Assembly: GCA_030267565.1 (NCBI GenBank)
Contig: BRXU01000027.1
Span: 1,163,001-1,227,000, forward strand
Source: Pleodorina starrii
Lineage: Eukaryota > Chlorophyta > Chlorophyceae > Chlamydomonadales > Volvocaceae
DNA: 64,000 nucleotides
Direction of reading: 5' to 3'
The notes under the pieces: model-generated
Database searches by the model: none
The model's input: the letters and a program-made list of their open reading frames with translations, nothing else
Told to the model about the DNA's origin: nothing
Translations under genes and position numbers: made by a program
Shown here: one piece after another, positions 44,736 through 57,468 of the stretch
Layout: every line of letters begins with the position of its first letter
Numbering within the stretch: position 1 is the stretch's first letter

Positions 44736-46468
44736 ATGGAGAGTTGTACAGATTGGGCCGTACAGGCCGTGCAGCAGAACGGCACTGCATCGGAATTTGT
44801 GGCGAAGATCCTAACTTCAGGGATGAAGCGTAAGCTGCTTACGGTGCGTTATGAACCGGACCCAGGGCCGGCGCAAAGCTGTCGGGCGGGCGGGGAATTT
44901 TCTCCTTGCGGAAAAGCATGTACGTAAGGGGGTGAAGGTGTTGCCTCCGCAGGCAGGCCCTGCCCTAACGCGCGCTTGCGAATCCGTTCCTGGTGCCTCC
45001 CCCTTCAGCTTGTGATGATCAACGACGGGTCGCGGGTACTGCTAGGCTACAAGAAACGCGGTTTCGGCGCCGGCTACTACAATGGTTTCGGAGGCAAGGT
45101 GGAGCCGGGAGAGACCGTTCGAGAAGCGGCGCAACGGGAGGTCAGTCGTGCGCACACACGTGTCGCTCCGCCGATCTTGCCCAAGCAAGCACTCAAACGA
45201 AAGGACTGGGGGCTTCTTTCAGCGTGTCCGTGCCCTCGTTCCCCCCGCAGCTCGTGGAGGAGGCCTGCATCTCGGCGCAGGACCTACAGGAGGCGGGTAA
45301 GTGCGTGCGTGTTGCACGTTAGCTCGATAGGCGGTCATGGACTCCCTACGCCACAGCAACGCCCCGCTTGTGTGCGCGCGCGGCGCTGCCCGCCCGCGGC
45401 AATGAGTGGCCACGCACCAGCCACGCGCTTGGTCGTAGAGTTGTGGTTGGCACGAGCAGCTGCACTGTTGCGATGCCTGCGATGCACGCAACGTCCACAG
45501 AACCTCGTTGGGACCTGCTGGGGCTTCACCTTCTCCCTGGACTGACTGACTGACTGACTGGCCAATCGACCCTTCTGCCCTGGCATTGGACCGCAGGGGT
45601 ACTTGTGTTTGCCTTCGATGACCAGCCGCAGCCCTGGGAGGTCCATGGTAGGAGCGGGGCTGCGTGCAGGTGTTGCGGAACAAATGCTGAGAAGTGTCCC
45701 CAAGTGGAGTGGAGTGGACCCACAAGGAGCGGCGCGAAAGGCCTCGAGTGCATTGCGGATGGACCGATGTGGGGCCCAATAAGCATGCTCCAGGCACCGG
45801 TCCACCGTTTCCCGGCCATGTGTGAGCCAACCTACCTACCTACCTACCTACCTGTGGCAGCACGTGTGCCAACCCGCACACACCACACACGCTCAATTCC
45901 CCGCATCCATTGAGGCCCCATCATCGTGCGCTGTCCCTGTGCCAGCTGCTGCCAATGCTGCTGCACGCCTGCACCTTGACACTCTGCCGCAGTGTTCGCT
46001 GCGAGCTCCTATGTGGGCGAGCCCGCTGAGACGGACGAGATGCGGCCCGTGTGGTTTGCACACGAGGAGGTGCCCTTCGACTCCATGTGGGTTCGTCAGA
46101 GTGCTTAGCCTACGGCTCATGCAGTGGTCTAGGCGGTCTCGGCAAATGGCTGTGGCAGGGATGAGGGCCAGTGGAGGACGGTACTGGCATAGTCCTTGCC
46201 TTCTTGCCGTCTTCTTACACGTCTTGGATGCCTGACGGGCAGATGCCCTTGGCCTGTCATGATAGATTACGGATGGTTTATCCACTGGCGCTCGGGACCG
46301 TAACCGCGCGGGTCCCTGGCAACAAAACGCTTAGAATCTGTGTGTCCCCGTCCGCACAGGTGGGCCGACGACCCGATCTGGTACCCCTACCTGCTGCGCC
46401 AGGAGCACTTTCGAGGCGTGTTTGCGTTCCAACAGACGACAAAGCTGGTGTGGAATACGATGGTATAA
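44736..46468 (+). CDS. NUDT1: NUDT1/MTH1-type Nudix hydrolase (oxidised nucleotide pyrophosphatase), 6 exons
   Basis: Family role: hydrolyses 8-oxo-dGTP and related oxidised purine triphosphates to monophosphates, cleaning the nucleotide pool. Exons 44736-44843, 45009-45140, 45251-45296, 45597-45647, 45993-46086 and 46360-46468 give 179 aa. MTH1 landmarks are [21 protein letters not shown], the DEMRPVWF motif (the Asp used for 8-oxo-guanine recognition in MTH1 lies in the downstream MW-DD segment), and [13 protein letters not shown]. The Nudix box spans residues 65-87 across the exon 2/3 junction. Its usual EE-x-G becomes EE-A-C (Cys86 in place of Gly), while the metal-binding Glu residues are kept. 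The first in-frame ATG was used. Met at 44823 would give an N-terminus closer to human MTH1. Confidence 0.92.
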
Positions 46469-48256
46469 GGCTTACATGGCGGCGGTTCCGCGGTTCCTTG
46501 TCCGTTGCCAGCCCCGCCGCCCTCTCGGAGAGGTGCGGGACAGCCTCAGGAGGCGCTGGGTCCGTGCGGATGCCCCGCTGGAGGAGCTGCAGGGTGGCAG
46601 GGCCCGGATGCGCTGGTCGTGGTCGTGGTGGTGATGCATCGCCTTCTGGTTGCCTCCTAAGGCTTTCCCCTTAAGCAGCCAATGAGTTTTGGCGATTGGG
46701 ACATACGGCTGTCTACAGCGTCGGACGCCCGTGCTGGGTTTTCTCCCACCGAAGCGGTTTGCAAGGATTGCACGCCCTTGGACTGTGCGAAGGAAAAGGA
46801 AGGGGACCGCACTACGGCCAGGGAATAGCTCATGAGTGCCTTCTTTCTCCCGAAGAGTGTCGACGCCGCGCGCGCAGGCCCCGGCAGCCGTTCAACTGAG
46901 GGGTCATGCCTACTGTGGGCAGCCTGCCTGGGGCCGACGGCAGACTGCCTGGGGCCGTCTGGGGCCGACGGACCTCCGAAAGCCACTCGCACATACATCT
47001 TAGCACCCGCGGAAACATGCTGGCTGGCTGCAACCCAGCAGCCATGGCTCCGTGCAACCGGAGTATGGGCAACTGTGCCTTATCCGCAGTCTGCGACGGC
47101 AACTGCATTGGCAGCGGCTAATACCACCATAGCGAGGCCCCTGCGGTTTACACGGTGCGATTTTATTTTTCAGGCCTGCCTGTCCTGATTTCAGCCCAAC
47201 CACCGGGGGGTCAGCCGTAAGGCCGCGGGCCTGAAGCCCGCTTCGTCCGGGTCCGCACTGGTCAGGGATGGCAGTAGCGGCATTAATTGTACAGGAGGGC
47301 AACATTTGCGATATGGCGGTTTAGTACGCCGCTGAGTGAGGAAACGTGTGGTTACGGTGTGACGCACGCCTGCAACCGTAGACGAATGATTTGCATCGAG
47401 GCGCCAAAACCCAAGGGCGTTTTGACTGTTTTCTCAGAGCCGCAAAATTGAGCAGCAAAGTGCAAAGCGGTTCGTTTCACCGGGCTGCACCTTCTGTACG
47501 GATGAAGGTACAGAAATGGATTAGGGCTCAGTCCATGATCCTCTCAGTTTCGACATCAACCTGATCAGTGACACACGGTAACGCCGAGGCGCTGCAAGTC
47601 AATGCAACAAGCGCGGCGGACGGAACTTTCGACGCTCGGCGTCCGTGTCTTTGCAATATGTCAAACAGAAATGGAAAGTATTGGGCTCAGGTTGGAGTTT
47701 TAATGCTCAACGCAGGTACACAATTGAACAGTGCCAGACATGCATGCATTCTGAATTACGCATGGTACGACTAGCGAAATCGCGCAGGTGGAAGCTTCGC
47801 CAATGATTATCAATAATCTATTAGGACTCAGACTTGTAAGCAAGCGGGTGTGATACAAGGCTGTCGATCAAAAAGCGAGAGTCACATCGTCATGCCGTAC
47901 CCATTATGGGCCGTTAAATAGCCCGACTCGGCCCGTCTCCCTATTTCGTAACATAAGCCTTTGGCCAGTAACCTCGAGACACTCAGTTATGATTACATCA
48001 ACTCCCTCTGCTTAGCCGCCGTTAAATCATGAACGTAAGTCGCCGCGATTCCGTCCCATTGCGTCGCGAGGCTCTCAACGTTGCATTCTTTCCGCCTCCG
48101 CAGGTTCGTGGTCTGTCTCGCCGACTGTGGGTCTTTAACAAGAAGTGGCCAGTTCAGCTGCACGTCGCGTGAGCCTTCCCCGGTGTCGAGGGCTTCAATC
48201 AAGCTTCCCAACAGGCTTCCTTTCGTAACCGACTAGTTACCTAGGCTTCTAGAATC
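46469..48256. other. Intergenic between NUDT1 and NADB
   Basis: No gene recognised. A short GCCTGGGGCCGACGGCAGACT-like direct repeat lies at about 46926-46972. The stretch 47800-48000 is AT-richer and should be the NADB upstream region. Confidence 0.4.
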
Positions 48257-51200
48257 ATGCTTCAAGTTCGAAGCTTTCCATCATGCTCAACGCGCGTGCG
48301 GACGGCTTCCGTGCCTCCGTCGTGCGGCCTGGTGCGCAGCACCATCGACCGGCTACCTGCCTGCCCCGCCTCGACGCGCCCCGGTCGCGCGTTGCTGGCG
48401 GTGCGCGCCGACGTCAACTCCGACGCCTTTAGGCCGCGCCCTGCAGCACCTGCCTCTGGCTCAGCCAGGACTCAGCTGTCGCCGCCGTTGATACAGCACG
48501 ACTACCTGGTGATTGGCAGCGGCATTGCCGGGCTGACCTACGCCTTGAAGGTCGCCGAGTACGGGACCGTCGCCATCATCACCAAAGACAACGCCAATGA
48601 GGGCTGCACGCGCTACGCGCAGGGCGGCGTATGCGCCGTTCTGGACAAGAGCGACAGCGTCGCCGATCACGTTCGGGATACAGTTGTCGCTGGCGCCTTT
48701 CTAAACGATTTGCAGTAAGTAAATGTTGTTCAGAAGGAAATTGCCTTCGTGCGCTGTCCTGGGTAGGAGCTGTAGAGCAGTTGTTTTTTCTGATTAATCA
48801 AGCGTCCTGTTGCGTTTTTCTAGACCAGTCTTTGTGTTGCTAAGCGATTTCTGATGTAGTATATTTGCTTTTCTATAATTACAAGGAATCCTTGACGCAG
48901 GCTGTTTGGGTTGCCCTGCCCTTTGAAACGGACACGTCGGTTGACCCCTCCGTCCCTCTCCTCTCCTCAGGGCTGTGGAGGTGGTGTGCCGTGAGGGTCC
49001 CGCGCGTGTTCTGGAGCTGGTGGAGATGGGTGCTCAGTTTTCGCGCAACGCGGACGGCACCTTGCACCTCACCAAGGAGGGAGGCCACAGCAACCGGCGT
49101 ATCGTGCACGCCGCTGACCTGACCGGCGCGGAGATCGAGCGCGCTCTGTTGGAGAACGCGCGGGCCCACAAGAACATCCACTTCTATGAGCACCACATGG
49201 TTGTGGACTTGGTTGTCGACGAGTACGGTGGCACCCTGCACTGCTTTGGTGCTGATGTGCTGGACCAGCGGGCGAACACGATGACGCGGTGAGCGGCCAT
49301 GTGCGAGGTGCCTACCGGTAGTAGAGTCCAAAGGCGGGGCATGGGCATGCGGCCATGCAAAGGGAGTGCGGCGCAGCGAGTCGCGATGGGTCAGGGGTGC
49401 AGCCACCTTACGGCTAGGGTCAGCTGTGCAATTTGCGTAGCTGTGCAAACAGCACAGCTCGCAGACAGACAAACGCGAGGAACTTCGATGCAGAATGTCT
49501 TAGGGTTCTTAGGGTTTCAAAACCCTAAAAACCCTAAAACAACCCAAAACCCTAAGTTAATTTCGGTTGTTTGCCACGCAGGTTCCTGGGCCTGGCTACG
49601 ATGCTGGCCAGTGGCGGTGCGGGCCAGGTGTATCCGAACACCACCAACCCTCACGTGGCCACCGGCGACGGCATCGCCATGGCCTACCGCGCGCACGCCA
49701 ACGTGAGCAACATGGAGTTCGTGCAGTTTCATCCCACCGGGCTGTACAACCCCGCCGGCACCGGCAGCACCTTCCTCATCACCGAGGCCGTGCGCGGGGA
49801 GGGCGGCATGCTGTTCAACAAGGCCGGCGAGCGCTTCATGGAGCGCTACGATGAGCGACTGGAGCTGGCGCCCCGCGACGTCGTCGCTCGCTCCATCCAC
49901 GACCAGCTGCTCCGTCACGGCGACTCGCATGTGCTGCTGGACATTAGCCACAAGCCCCGCCAAGAGGTGCTGCACCACTTTCCCAACATCGCCGCCAAGT
50001 GCCTGGATCTGGGAATCGACATTACACGCGACCCCATCCCCGTGGTGCCGGTCCAGCACTACACATGCGGCGGCGTGAGCACTGGTCTGCTTGGCGAGAC
50101 CAACGTGCAGGGCCTGTATGCTTGCGGCGAGGTGGCATGCTCTGGTCTGCACGGCGCCAACCGCCTGGCCTCGAACTCTCTGCTGGAGGGCCTGGTCTTT
50201 GCGGAGCGAGCAGTCAATCCCAGCGTGGCGCACGCGGAGCACGCGGCGCGGAACTGCAGCCGCCAGCTGCACTACGCGGCGGCCAGCGCGGACTTCGGCG
50301 GGCCGCGCGGTGCACGGGAGCTGAACAGCGCGCTGGCGGACTGGGTGACCACGCGCCGTCAGGAGCTGCGGGACGTCATGTGGCGGTGCTGCGGCATTGT
50401 GCGGCGGTGAGTTGGCAAGGCGGAGCTCGAGTTACGGGTGCTAGGCGGGACTGGTGCGCGGGGGAGGCGGGTCGTGCGAGTGCAGGCTGGGGCGGCCGCG
50501 AGCGGCCCTTTCGCGGAGGGTCAGTGGTATAGGCATTTGGGACTCCAGTGCTGAGCAGTCGAAGGAAATGCGTATCTTGACACCTCTAGAGAGCCCCTGG
50601 GAATCCTGGAGTCGTGCAGCCAGCACGTGTTCCATCGTAATCCTTTGCGCGTCACGGGCAGGCAGCGGACTCGATACTGGTGTTTTTTTACCGTAGCGGT
50701 TTCGGCGGTTTGGGCTACCTAGGCGCACGACGGGCTTACCGGGTTGCAATGCCTTATGCACGTGGCGCGGGCGTATAGGGTTCTGTCAAGCTCTGCATTG
50801 CACAGTTGTGTAGTACGGCTCCGCCCATTGAGACGAGTTTCCCTTTTCTCGATGCGTGCAGGTCAAAGGAGCTGCTGCAAGCGCGCGACTACGTGGTTTC
50901 CTTGTACATCGAAACCAAAGCGATCTACAAGAACTATGGCGTTAACACGGAACTGGTCGAGCTGCTGAACATGGCCACGGTGGCGGAGCTGATGGTTTCG
51001 TGCGCGCTGCAGCGCAAGGAGAGCCGTGGACTGCACTACAGCGCCGACTACCCCCACCTTGACGAGGCGCAGCGCCGGCCGAGCGTCATCAGCACCTCGC
51101 TCAAGTCACGCTACGACCTGTCACCGTATATGCGCAACGTGCCGTCCGTCCTGAAGGGCGCGGGCGGGCCGGCCAGCGCAGCCCAGCCCAAGCGCGTGAC

Positions 51201-51261
51201 GCGCAAGCCGGTGCAGCGGGACCGTGAGCTCGCGGTGCGCTCCACACCGCAGGACCTGTGA
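48257..51261 (+). CDS. NADB: L-aspartate oxidase, plastid-targeted, 4 exons
   Basis: FAD enzyme oxidising L-aspartate to iminoaspartate, the first step of de novo NAD synthesis, located in plastids of plants and algae. Exons 48257-48714, 48971-49288, 49582-50406 and 50862-51261 give 666 aa in phase. Residues 1-78 are a Ser/Arg/Pro-rich transit peptide. FAD-binding VIGSGIAGL is at 85-93. Then come [68 protein letters not shown], the DISHKPR block, VQHYTCGGV and [21 protein letters not shown], all family signatures in order. The C-terminal SdhA-like helical domain ([15 protein letters not shown]) is on exon 4, with a basic tail beyond the usual end. Intron 2 holds a telomere-like repeat. Confidence 0.96.
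49499..49557. repeat. Interstitial telomere-like repeat, head to head (NADB intron 2)
   Basis: About 60 bp of TTAGGG-type units reading one way (tagggttcttagggttt) meet CCCTAAAA units reading the other way (aaccctaaaaaccctaaaac). The CCCTAAAA form equals TTTTAGGG, the telomere repeat of Chlamydomonas-type algae. Confidence 0.8.
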
Positions 51262-53825
51262 CGGATTTCTGGGGAAATGAGGGTCTCTGAATATTTACCC
51301 TGATGTGATTTGTGTCGTTTTACGGATTGTGCCGTCTTGAACGTTGACTCGGCCGGGGAAAGGGTCGTCCCGATGACTGTGACATGGTTAATGTAGGCAT
51401 AAGCCAGATTGCTGTGACGGTGGGCATGAGGATCGACGCGTGGGCAAGGGAATCGTTCGGTTGCGCTGCGGTATGTACAGTATGCAACGGTGTTGACTTG
51501 ATTTGCATGGATTGTCGTGGTAAAGATGTGGCCTGGGTACTACAGATTTGAGTTGGGGCGCGGCAAGGTAGAAGTGGGTGGAAGGGGACGTCTGCGGCCA
51601 ATGGTGGTTATGTGACTGCGTTGGAGAACGTGACGATCTGTTACGATCCGAGCTTGTAAGAATTGGAGGTATGGCACTATGGCTGCATCACCACTATGCT
51701 CGGAGCCCGTACACATTCGTACCAAGGACAGCTGTACCTTGTGATCAGCCTGCAGCAAAAGCATAACTTATACCAGAGCAGCATTGCTGAAGATCTCGTC
51801 AGAAGCCCAACTTATCGAGCCTATATAGGCAATGCGATGGCAGTGTATGACCATGTACAGTTAGGGTGCGGGCAAGCCGCTGGCATAGCCTGCTGTGCTG
51901 ATATGTGGTGTGACCAGTGGGCTCCAGCCCCGTGAAGTAGAGCCAACGAGCCAGCTGGCCGCGCATTATACCGGAGGTGACCGGGGCACGCAATCGAGAT
52001 GCGCACCCAGAACAGACAGCACAAGCCACCCGGACAGGAACGAGCGAGCCTGGGGGGAAGGCTGGCAAACCCGCGACCATGGGGAAAGTGGCCGTAAGGC
52101 TGCCCAACTGACGACGGGCCCCGGCCCCCAGCAGACCTGACGGCAACTCGCGGGCAGCAACTGAATGAGGCCTGCGCCTGAATGGCCTTCACCTCCTCAT
52201 TAGGAGGGTGGAGCCAGCGGTCCAGATGGCCCGGCATTGCCGTGGAAACGACGAGGGTGTCAGGGTAAAAAGCGACAGCAGGCAGGGCCTGACACACATC
52301 CCGAAACGCGACGGAACCGGGAACTGTGAGTGTCGCGAACGAGGCGGCCCACTCATGCCAGGTGCGACGGCAGAACGGAAGGAGCAACTGAAGGGGCACG
52401 GACGAAGGTTGGCGTGGGATCACAGTGACCTCTCTGACGGCGACGATAATGTGCACAGCAGTATTGAGGCGTCCCCCAGCAGCCAGCACCACTGTAAATG
52501 CGAGTCGGCCGTGCAGAACAGACGAAGAGCCCACAGGAGCAGGAGCAGGCGGAAGAGTTTTAAAATGAGCAGCAAAGCTGACCGACTGCCAATTTCATGG
52601 CGGTACCTCATGTCTGTATTCTACATCCGAAACAGCAAGGGACCGGGCCAGATGCCGAAGGAAAGAAGCGCTTCATAGCTACGCATTTACGCATTGCAAA
52701 GGCCATGGGGGCCGCTCTGCCCTAAGGCGTCACGAGGTGTCTGCTACTGCCACAAGAGCTTGTGGTGAACGTTGGCAGTGTGAGATAAGCCCTCAAGGTC
52801 TCGACGTGCGCCTCCCTTTTTACGTGTCCGTTTCATCGGCATTAGACCAGGCACGCTGCGCTCAAGCATTCAAGGGAGGGCGAAAACGCGCCCGTTCGGC
52901 ACCATACTTAAATCAAAGGTCACCCGATCTTAGGCCCCAAGCTATGCCGGTTGTCCCCGCCCTTGCGCGGAAAATCCCCGCACACCGCTGTGCTAATCGA
53001 AAGCTTCTCGTGAACCGTTTTACAGCGTCCATGATCCTAAAGGATCACCGGTGCTGCGGTGCATACCGCATCTGACCTGTCGCGGCGCTGCGTAAGGCCG
53101 GCCCAAACAAAAAAACTACTGTTGCTATCACCAAGGCTGGAGGGTACACCCCTCGTCACCTTTTTGCGCGGGCTGTATAAAATCAGCACCTTGTAACGGT
53201 TGGTTACGGATGGCTGCACGGCACGCCTCTCTCCGAAAAGCCCCTTTTCCCACGGCAAGCCAGAGAGCCCTCCCTCCCCGCACGGCAAGCCTAAGAGCCC
53301 TTCCATCGCGCACGGCAAGCCAAAGAGCTTAAGCACTCGGTACTGGCCAGGGTTTCGACAGCTCTGACCGTTAAAACCGCTGGCAGTGCACACATCCACA
53401 CCCTGTCTATCTCGCAAATGAGTCTACACCATGAATCGACCACCCCTCGGGAGTTCTGGACTATCCCTAACGATACGGCTCTAGAAAGCCCCGCCACAGA
53501 AGTAATGGACAGGCTTTCAACAAGCAGGATGCATCTTAGGACGCGCATGCGAACCCTCACTATGTGCAGTTTGCATTTATCAGAGCAGCGAACTATGTCC
53601 GGGTAATAGCGCCCGTCATTTCAGACGGGAATCGTGCTTCTTGAGCATTCAGATACCCCTAGCTACGCCACCACACGTATACACCAAACCAAACCCGCTC
53701 ATGCGCGGGTGCAAGACCGTGCATAACATTTGATCACTTGCACTGCCGTAAATCACGCTGAATTACTTGTCCTATAAGAATCACGAGGAACACGCAAGCA
53801 TTGCGACTTGTTTATCCCGTCTAAA
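51262..53825. other. Convergent intergenic between NADB and the RCC1 gene
   Basis: No gene supported. A 237-codon minus frame (51821-52534) and a 156-codon plus frame (52208-52678) overlap and have no domain. A 30-bp-period repeat lies at 53251-53330. Confidence 0.4.
53251..53330. repeat. Three direct repeats with 30-bp period
   Basis: The core CACGGCAAGCC followed by AGAGC-like sequence starts at 53251, 53281 and 53311. Spacing is exactly 30 bp, so the minus-strand frame reads repeated GLPC-type decamers. It lies in no gene model. Confidence 0.85.
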
Positions 53826-56775
53826 CTACATGAAGTGCCACGCATCCGCCATGCGCTGCCGCTTGACCTCGGGCTCCACGGGCCGCACCACGGGGAGGCT
53901 GCGCTTGCTGCGCCGCAAGGTCTTCTCGGGGTGAACAACCTTGAAGGCTCGCAACGCGGTCGGCTTCCACTTGGCCTTCTCGTCCCCAAGGCCTAGCTGT
54001 CCGCTGTCGCCGCGGCCCCACATGTAGAGCACGCCACGGCCGGTAATTGCGGCGGAGTGCTCGTCGCCACACTGCACGGCCACGACGCCTGGCATCTGCA
54101 CAACCGTCCGTGCGAAGCGGCAACGCTCCTTGCGGTCACCTTGCCCCAGTTGTCCCCACGTGTTTGCACCTGCGTGAGTCAAGGTATTCGGCAATCAGCA
54201 TGCGGGTCACCACAGCGGTCACCAACAATATACACATGCACACTGAACCAGCAAACGAGTCGAAAAGCATATTGCGAATTGCGTTATCTGTGAGCCACAT
54301 CTACACACCTGTGGTCCGAACCTCCATGCGACCGTGGTTGAGAACAAGCACCAGCGTGTGCGAAGCGCCACACGACACTTGAACGGCGCGCCTGCTCTTG
54401 CCATCCTCCGGGTCTTCTCCGTTCAAATCAACCCGGGTTGGCGTCCACCGATCCACGCGGTCGCCTGTGCCTAGGGCGCCCTGGTCGTTGCGGCCGAACG
54501 CCAGCAACGCGCCGCCAACCGTAAGGGCCATGGAGTGGTATGCCCCAGCGGCGATAGCGGTCACCCTGCATTCATTGCATCGAAAATTCAGAATCATCAA
54601 ACCGGGAAAGTCTGCATGGCATTGCATGCCAGACGAACGTAATAATTATTCTGCCCGTGTCGACCAATCCTGTGCCCATCGTCCCCAGCGCACCCGCCAC
54701 GCCTCACAATTTCGCGCCCCACCATTGGCTAGAGAACGCACCTTGCGTCTGGCGACAATGGGGCCGGATCAAGCTCAGCAATCTTGCGGGGTTGCGCCAC
54801 CACCGTCAGCGTTGGCTGCAGAGTCCGATGGCCAAGCTGCCCGTACCGCCCGTCGCCCCAGGTGTAGAGCGATCCGTCCGCAGCCAGCGCCATGGAGTGC
54901 ATGACGCCGGCGCTCGCCGAAACCACTCGCACGCCCCTAGTCACAGCAGCCAAACATAGTCACTTGAGTCAGTCGACAGGCCAGACGTACATATGACATG
55001 CGCAAAGTTATCACGGAGCTTGCCTAACCTTGCCATGGCCTAACCTTGCCATGAATAGAGACGCAAGCAAATAAGGCCGAGTCAAAGCGGTTTACTGCAA
55101 TGCCGTTGCAATATCCATCACTCCCAGATAGCGAAGAGAGTCAGTGCCACTGAGCCACTGGCCAAGACAACATCACTAAATGCCCCCACGAAAAGAAAAC
55201 GCAGATCCGCCAGGACGTTATGGACTCACTCGAGCGTTGGGATGCGTGTAAGGCGAGGGTTATCCACCATGCCGCCCAGTCCCAGCTGGCCGTTCCTCCC
55301 GCGTCCGCAGCTCCACAGCGCGCCAGTCTCGGCAATTGCTAGCGTGTGATGGGCGCCAGCTGCGATCGATACGATGCGCGTCTGGACGAGGCATTGCCGT
55401 GGCACTGGCAACTCAAGCGGAGACCACTGTCCAAGTCCGAGCTCGCCGCTACTGCCCAGGCCCCACATGAAGAGCTCTCCGCGGCGGCTGATTGATGCTG
55501 TGTGGCTGCTGCCGCAAGCAACGACGGCGGGCATGGTCTCCTCCTCCATGTCAGGGTTGTCCTGTCAGTGCAAACAGGCTAGCCTTAGCAATGTCGACTT
55601 AACATTCCAGCCGCCTGTGGCCTGGCGACAGCCTGCAGCAGTAAACTTACCGAGCAAACCCGGAAACCTAGCGACGCTAGCCTTGGCAGGGAGCTGTTCT
55701 CGTGGCTGCCGATGCCGAGCTGTCCATGGAAACCTGTGTGCATTGCAGTTTGGAGACATGGCATTCATGTCAAATGTCGAACAGCTACGCGTGCGGCTGG
55801 CGCAAAACCAAACCTCCGGACGCGCGTTGCCGAGGGTTACAAGGGGGCCCTCATGAGTAAGCACTCACCTCGCCCGAAGGTGAACAGCGAGTGCTTGCAG
55901 TCGCGGCTCGCGCTCGTGCTCGGGTCGTCGGCGATCTCCGCTGGCACCAGCAACGCGGCGGTGTGGTACGCGCCGCAGGACACCGCTGTTGCCTGCAGTG
56001 TAAGTGCAGCGCGTTGGCCAAAGCCCCTCATCAACCGTAACTGTTGCCCTTCCCTCCGAAGGAGGACTTCCAACAAGCCCACCTGCGCCGCTGCCACGCT
56101 CTGACTGTTGACGAAGTGAAGCAGTGACAGCGTATGCTCGCCCTCCCTGCGGAAGTCGAAGACACACGACACATGAGCTTGTGGCGTGTCGCCAACAGCC
56201 AGCAACACGCTACTTACTTGCGGTTGGGCTTCAGACCCCGAGCCCGTGGAACTGCTTTGAGTCGCTGCTTGGCGATGCGGTCGATGAAGCTCGAGCGGCG
56301 GAAGTATGTGCAGGTCGTTTCGAGCATACCGAGCTGGTGGGTCGTGCACAAGTTCAGGATGTTCTCGACGAGCTGCGCAACGCAAGGAAACAACAAATGA
56401 AAATTCATTGCTGTAAAATCTATCAGGAAAAGACGCAGGGACAAGAACCGGCGGCTGGACCCAACGGCCAGCGGATGAACGTGCATGCCCCCTTTTTGCC
56501 CTTCCCAGACCCCTTACCTCGTCCGGTAGAAGAGACCACAGCCCGCACTGCAAGTTGGCATCAGCGAAACCCTCTGGCTCGCCGACGGCTGCAGGCTCAA
56601 GCGTGCTGTTCTGTGGGGCTAGCAAATAACAGGTAGGCCGCTCCTGAACCGAAGTCGGGGCCTGCTCGTTCTGCCAGTCCTGAGAAGCTGCGAGGGGTTT
56701 GTTGCTCTCTTGCTGCCTCTTGGCAAACCGCTGTGACCGGCGCAAGGGTGGAGCGTTGCCCGTGTTGGCGTCCAT
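53826..56775 (-). CDS. RCC1-repeat beta-propeller protein with F-box-like N-terminus, 8 exons
   Basis: Minus-strand exons 56775-56518, 56372-56218, 56146-55869, 55733-55651, 55561-55230, 54936-54742, 54565-54309 and 54169-53826 give 633 aa in phase. The first 86 residues are polar. Exon 2 (VENILNLCTTHQLGMLETTC...) has an F-box-like helical pattern. After that come RCC1-type repeats such as VSCGAYHTAALL, FHGQLGIGSHENSSLPRL, VACGSSHTASISRRGELFMW, GRGRNGQLGLGG, MALAADGSLYTWGDGRYGQ, GANTWGQLGQGD and LYMWGRGDSGQLGLGD, enough for about seven blades. The C-terminus is basic (KTLRRKR-like, KRQRM). Plants have many such proteins acting as GEFs, light/cold signalling factors or E3 adaptors. Which applies here cannot be told. 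An ATG further upstream (56853) exists in frame but gives an unconvincing N-terminus. Confidence 0.9.
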
Positions 56776-57468
56776 GATTGTGAAGAGTTCTGGGTCGCAA
56801 AGGAGGGCGGTATGGTGTCTTCTTAGCAAGGTGCACAAGGTTATTCGGAACATAAGTTTAGGTCTTAACAAACGCTTGCGAACCGGTGCCAGAAAGGAAG
56901 CGTCGTGGGACCCGAAATAGCCCAATACAACAGTATGCTTGCCGTTGCACCGACAAGCTATTAAAGACACGCTCACCTGCTCAGCGCTTTAAGGGATGCA
57001 CCCAAGACGGTAGTCGCTTAAGAGTGCGCCTGAACGAAAATGAGTCTGTGGGACCCCGGTATCGAACAGCAGCTCGCAAGTGCCTTCCTAGTGTATCCCT
57101 AATTCAAGACTTCTGCCGTTGACAATCTGGACATTTCGGGGTTAAACGTTAAGAAGGCTCTGATTGCCTCGGGGGTTGCCGTATTTGTACGAGGTGCTGG
57201 TTGTTGTTTGCTAGCAGCCACTGAAGTTGAAGTAGTTTGCATATAATTTTATCCTGGTTCTGCAAAGCTTGTTCATGGTTCCAGCCTGTTGCGCAGGGCC
57301 GTTTCTGTCTTGCGGGAACCCGATAGCTATACACGCCAAGCCGACGGCTTTTGACATGCATAGGCCGCAGGTGAACTGAAAACTGCATGTAGTACGTATA
57401 AGTGATAAAACAAATCAGGGGCGATAAAAGTTTCGAGGGTACCAGCGAATGCAAGTGAACTGTTGGGA
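56776..57468. promoter_or_regulatory. Divergent promoter interval RCC1 gene / glycosyltransferase gene
   Basis: 693 bp lie between opposed start codons, with no exon recognised. Promoters for both genes are inferred from orientation. No motif was assigned. Confidence 0.45.

Noticed and set aside
51821..52534. 237-codon minus frame as a gene
   Set aside because: No domain, overlapping plus frame of similar length, no splice context.
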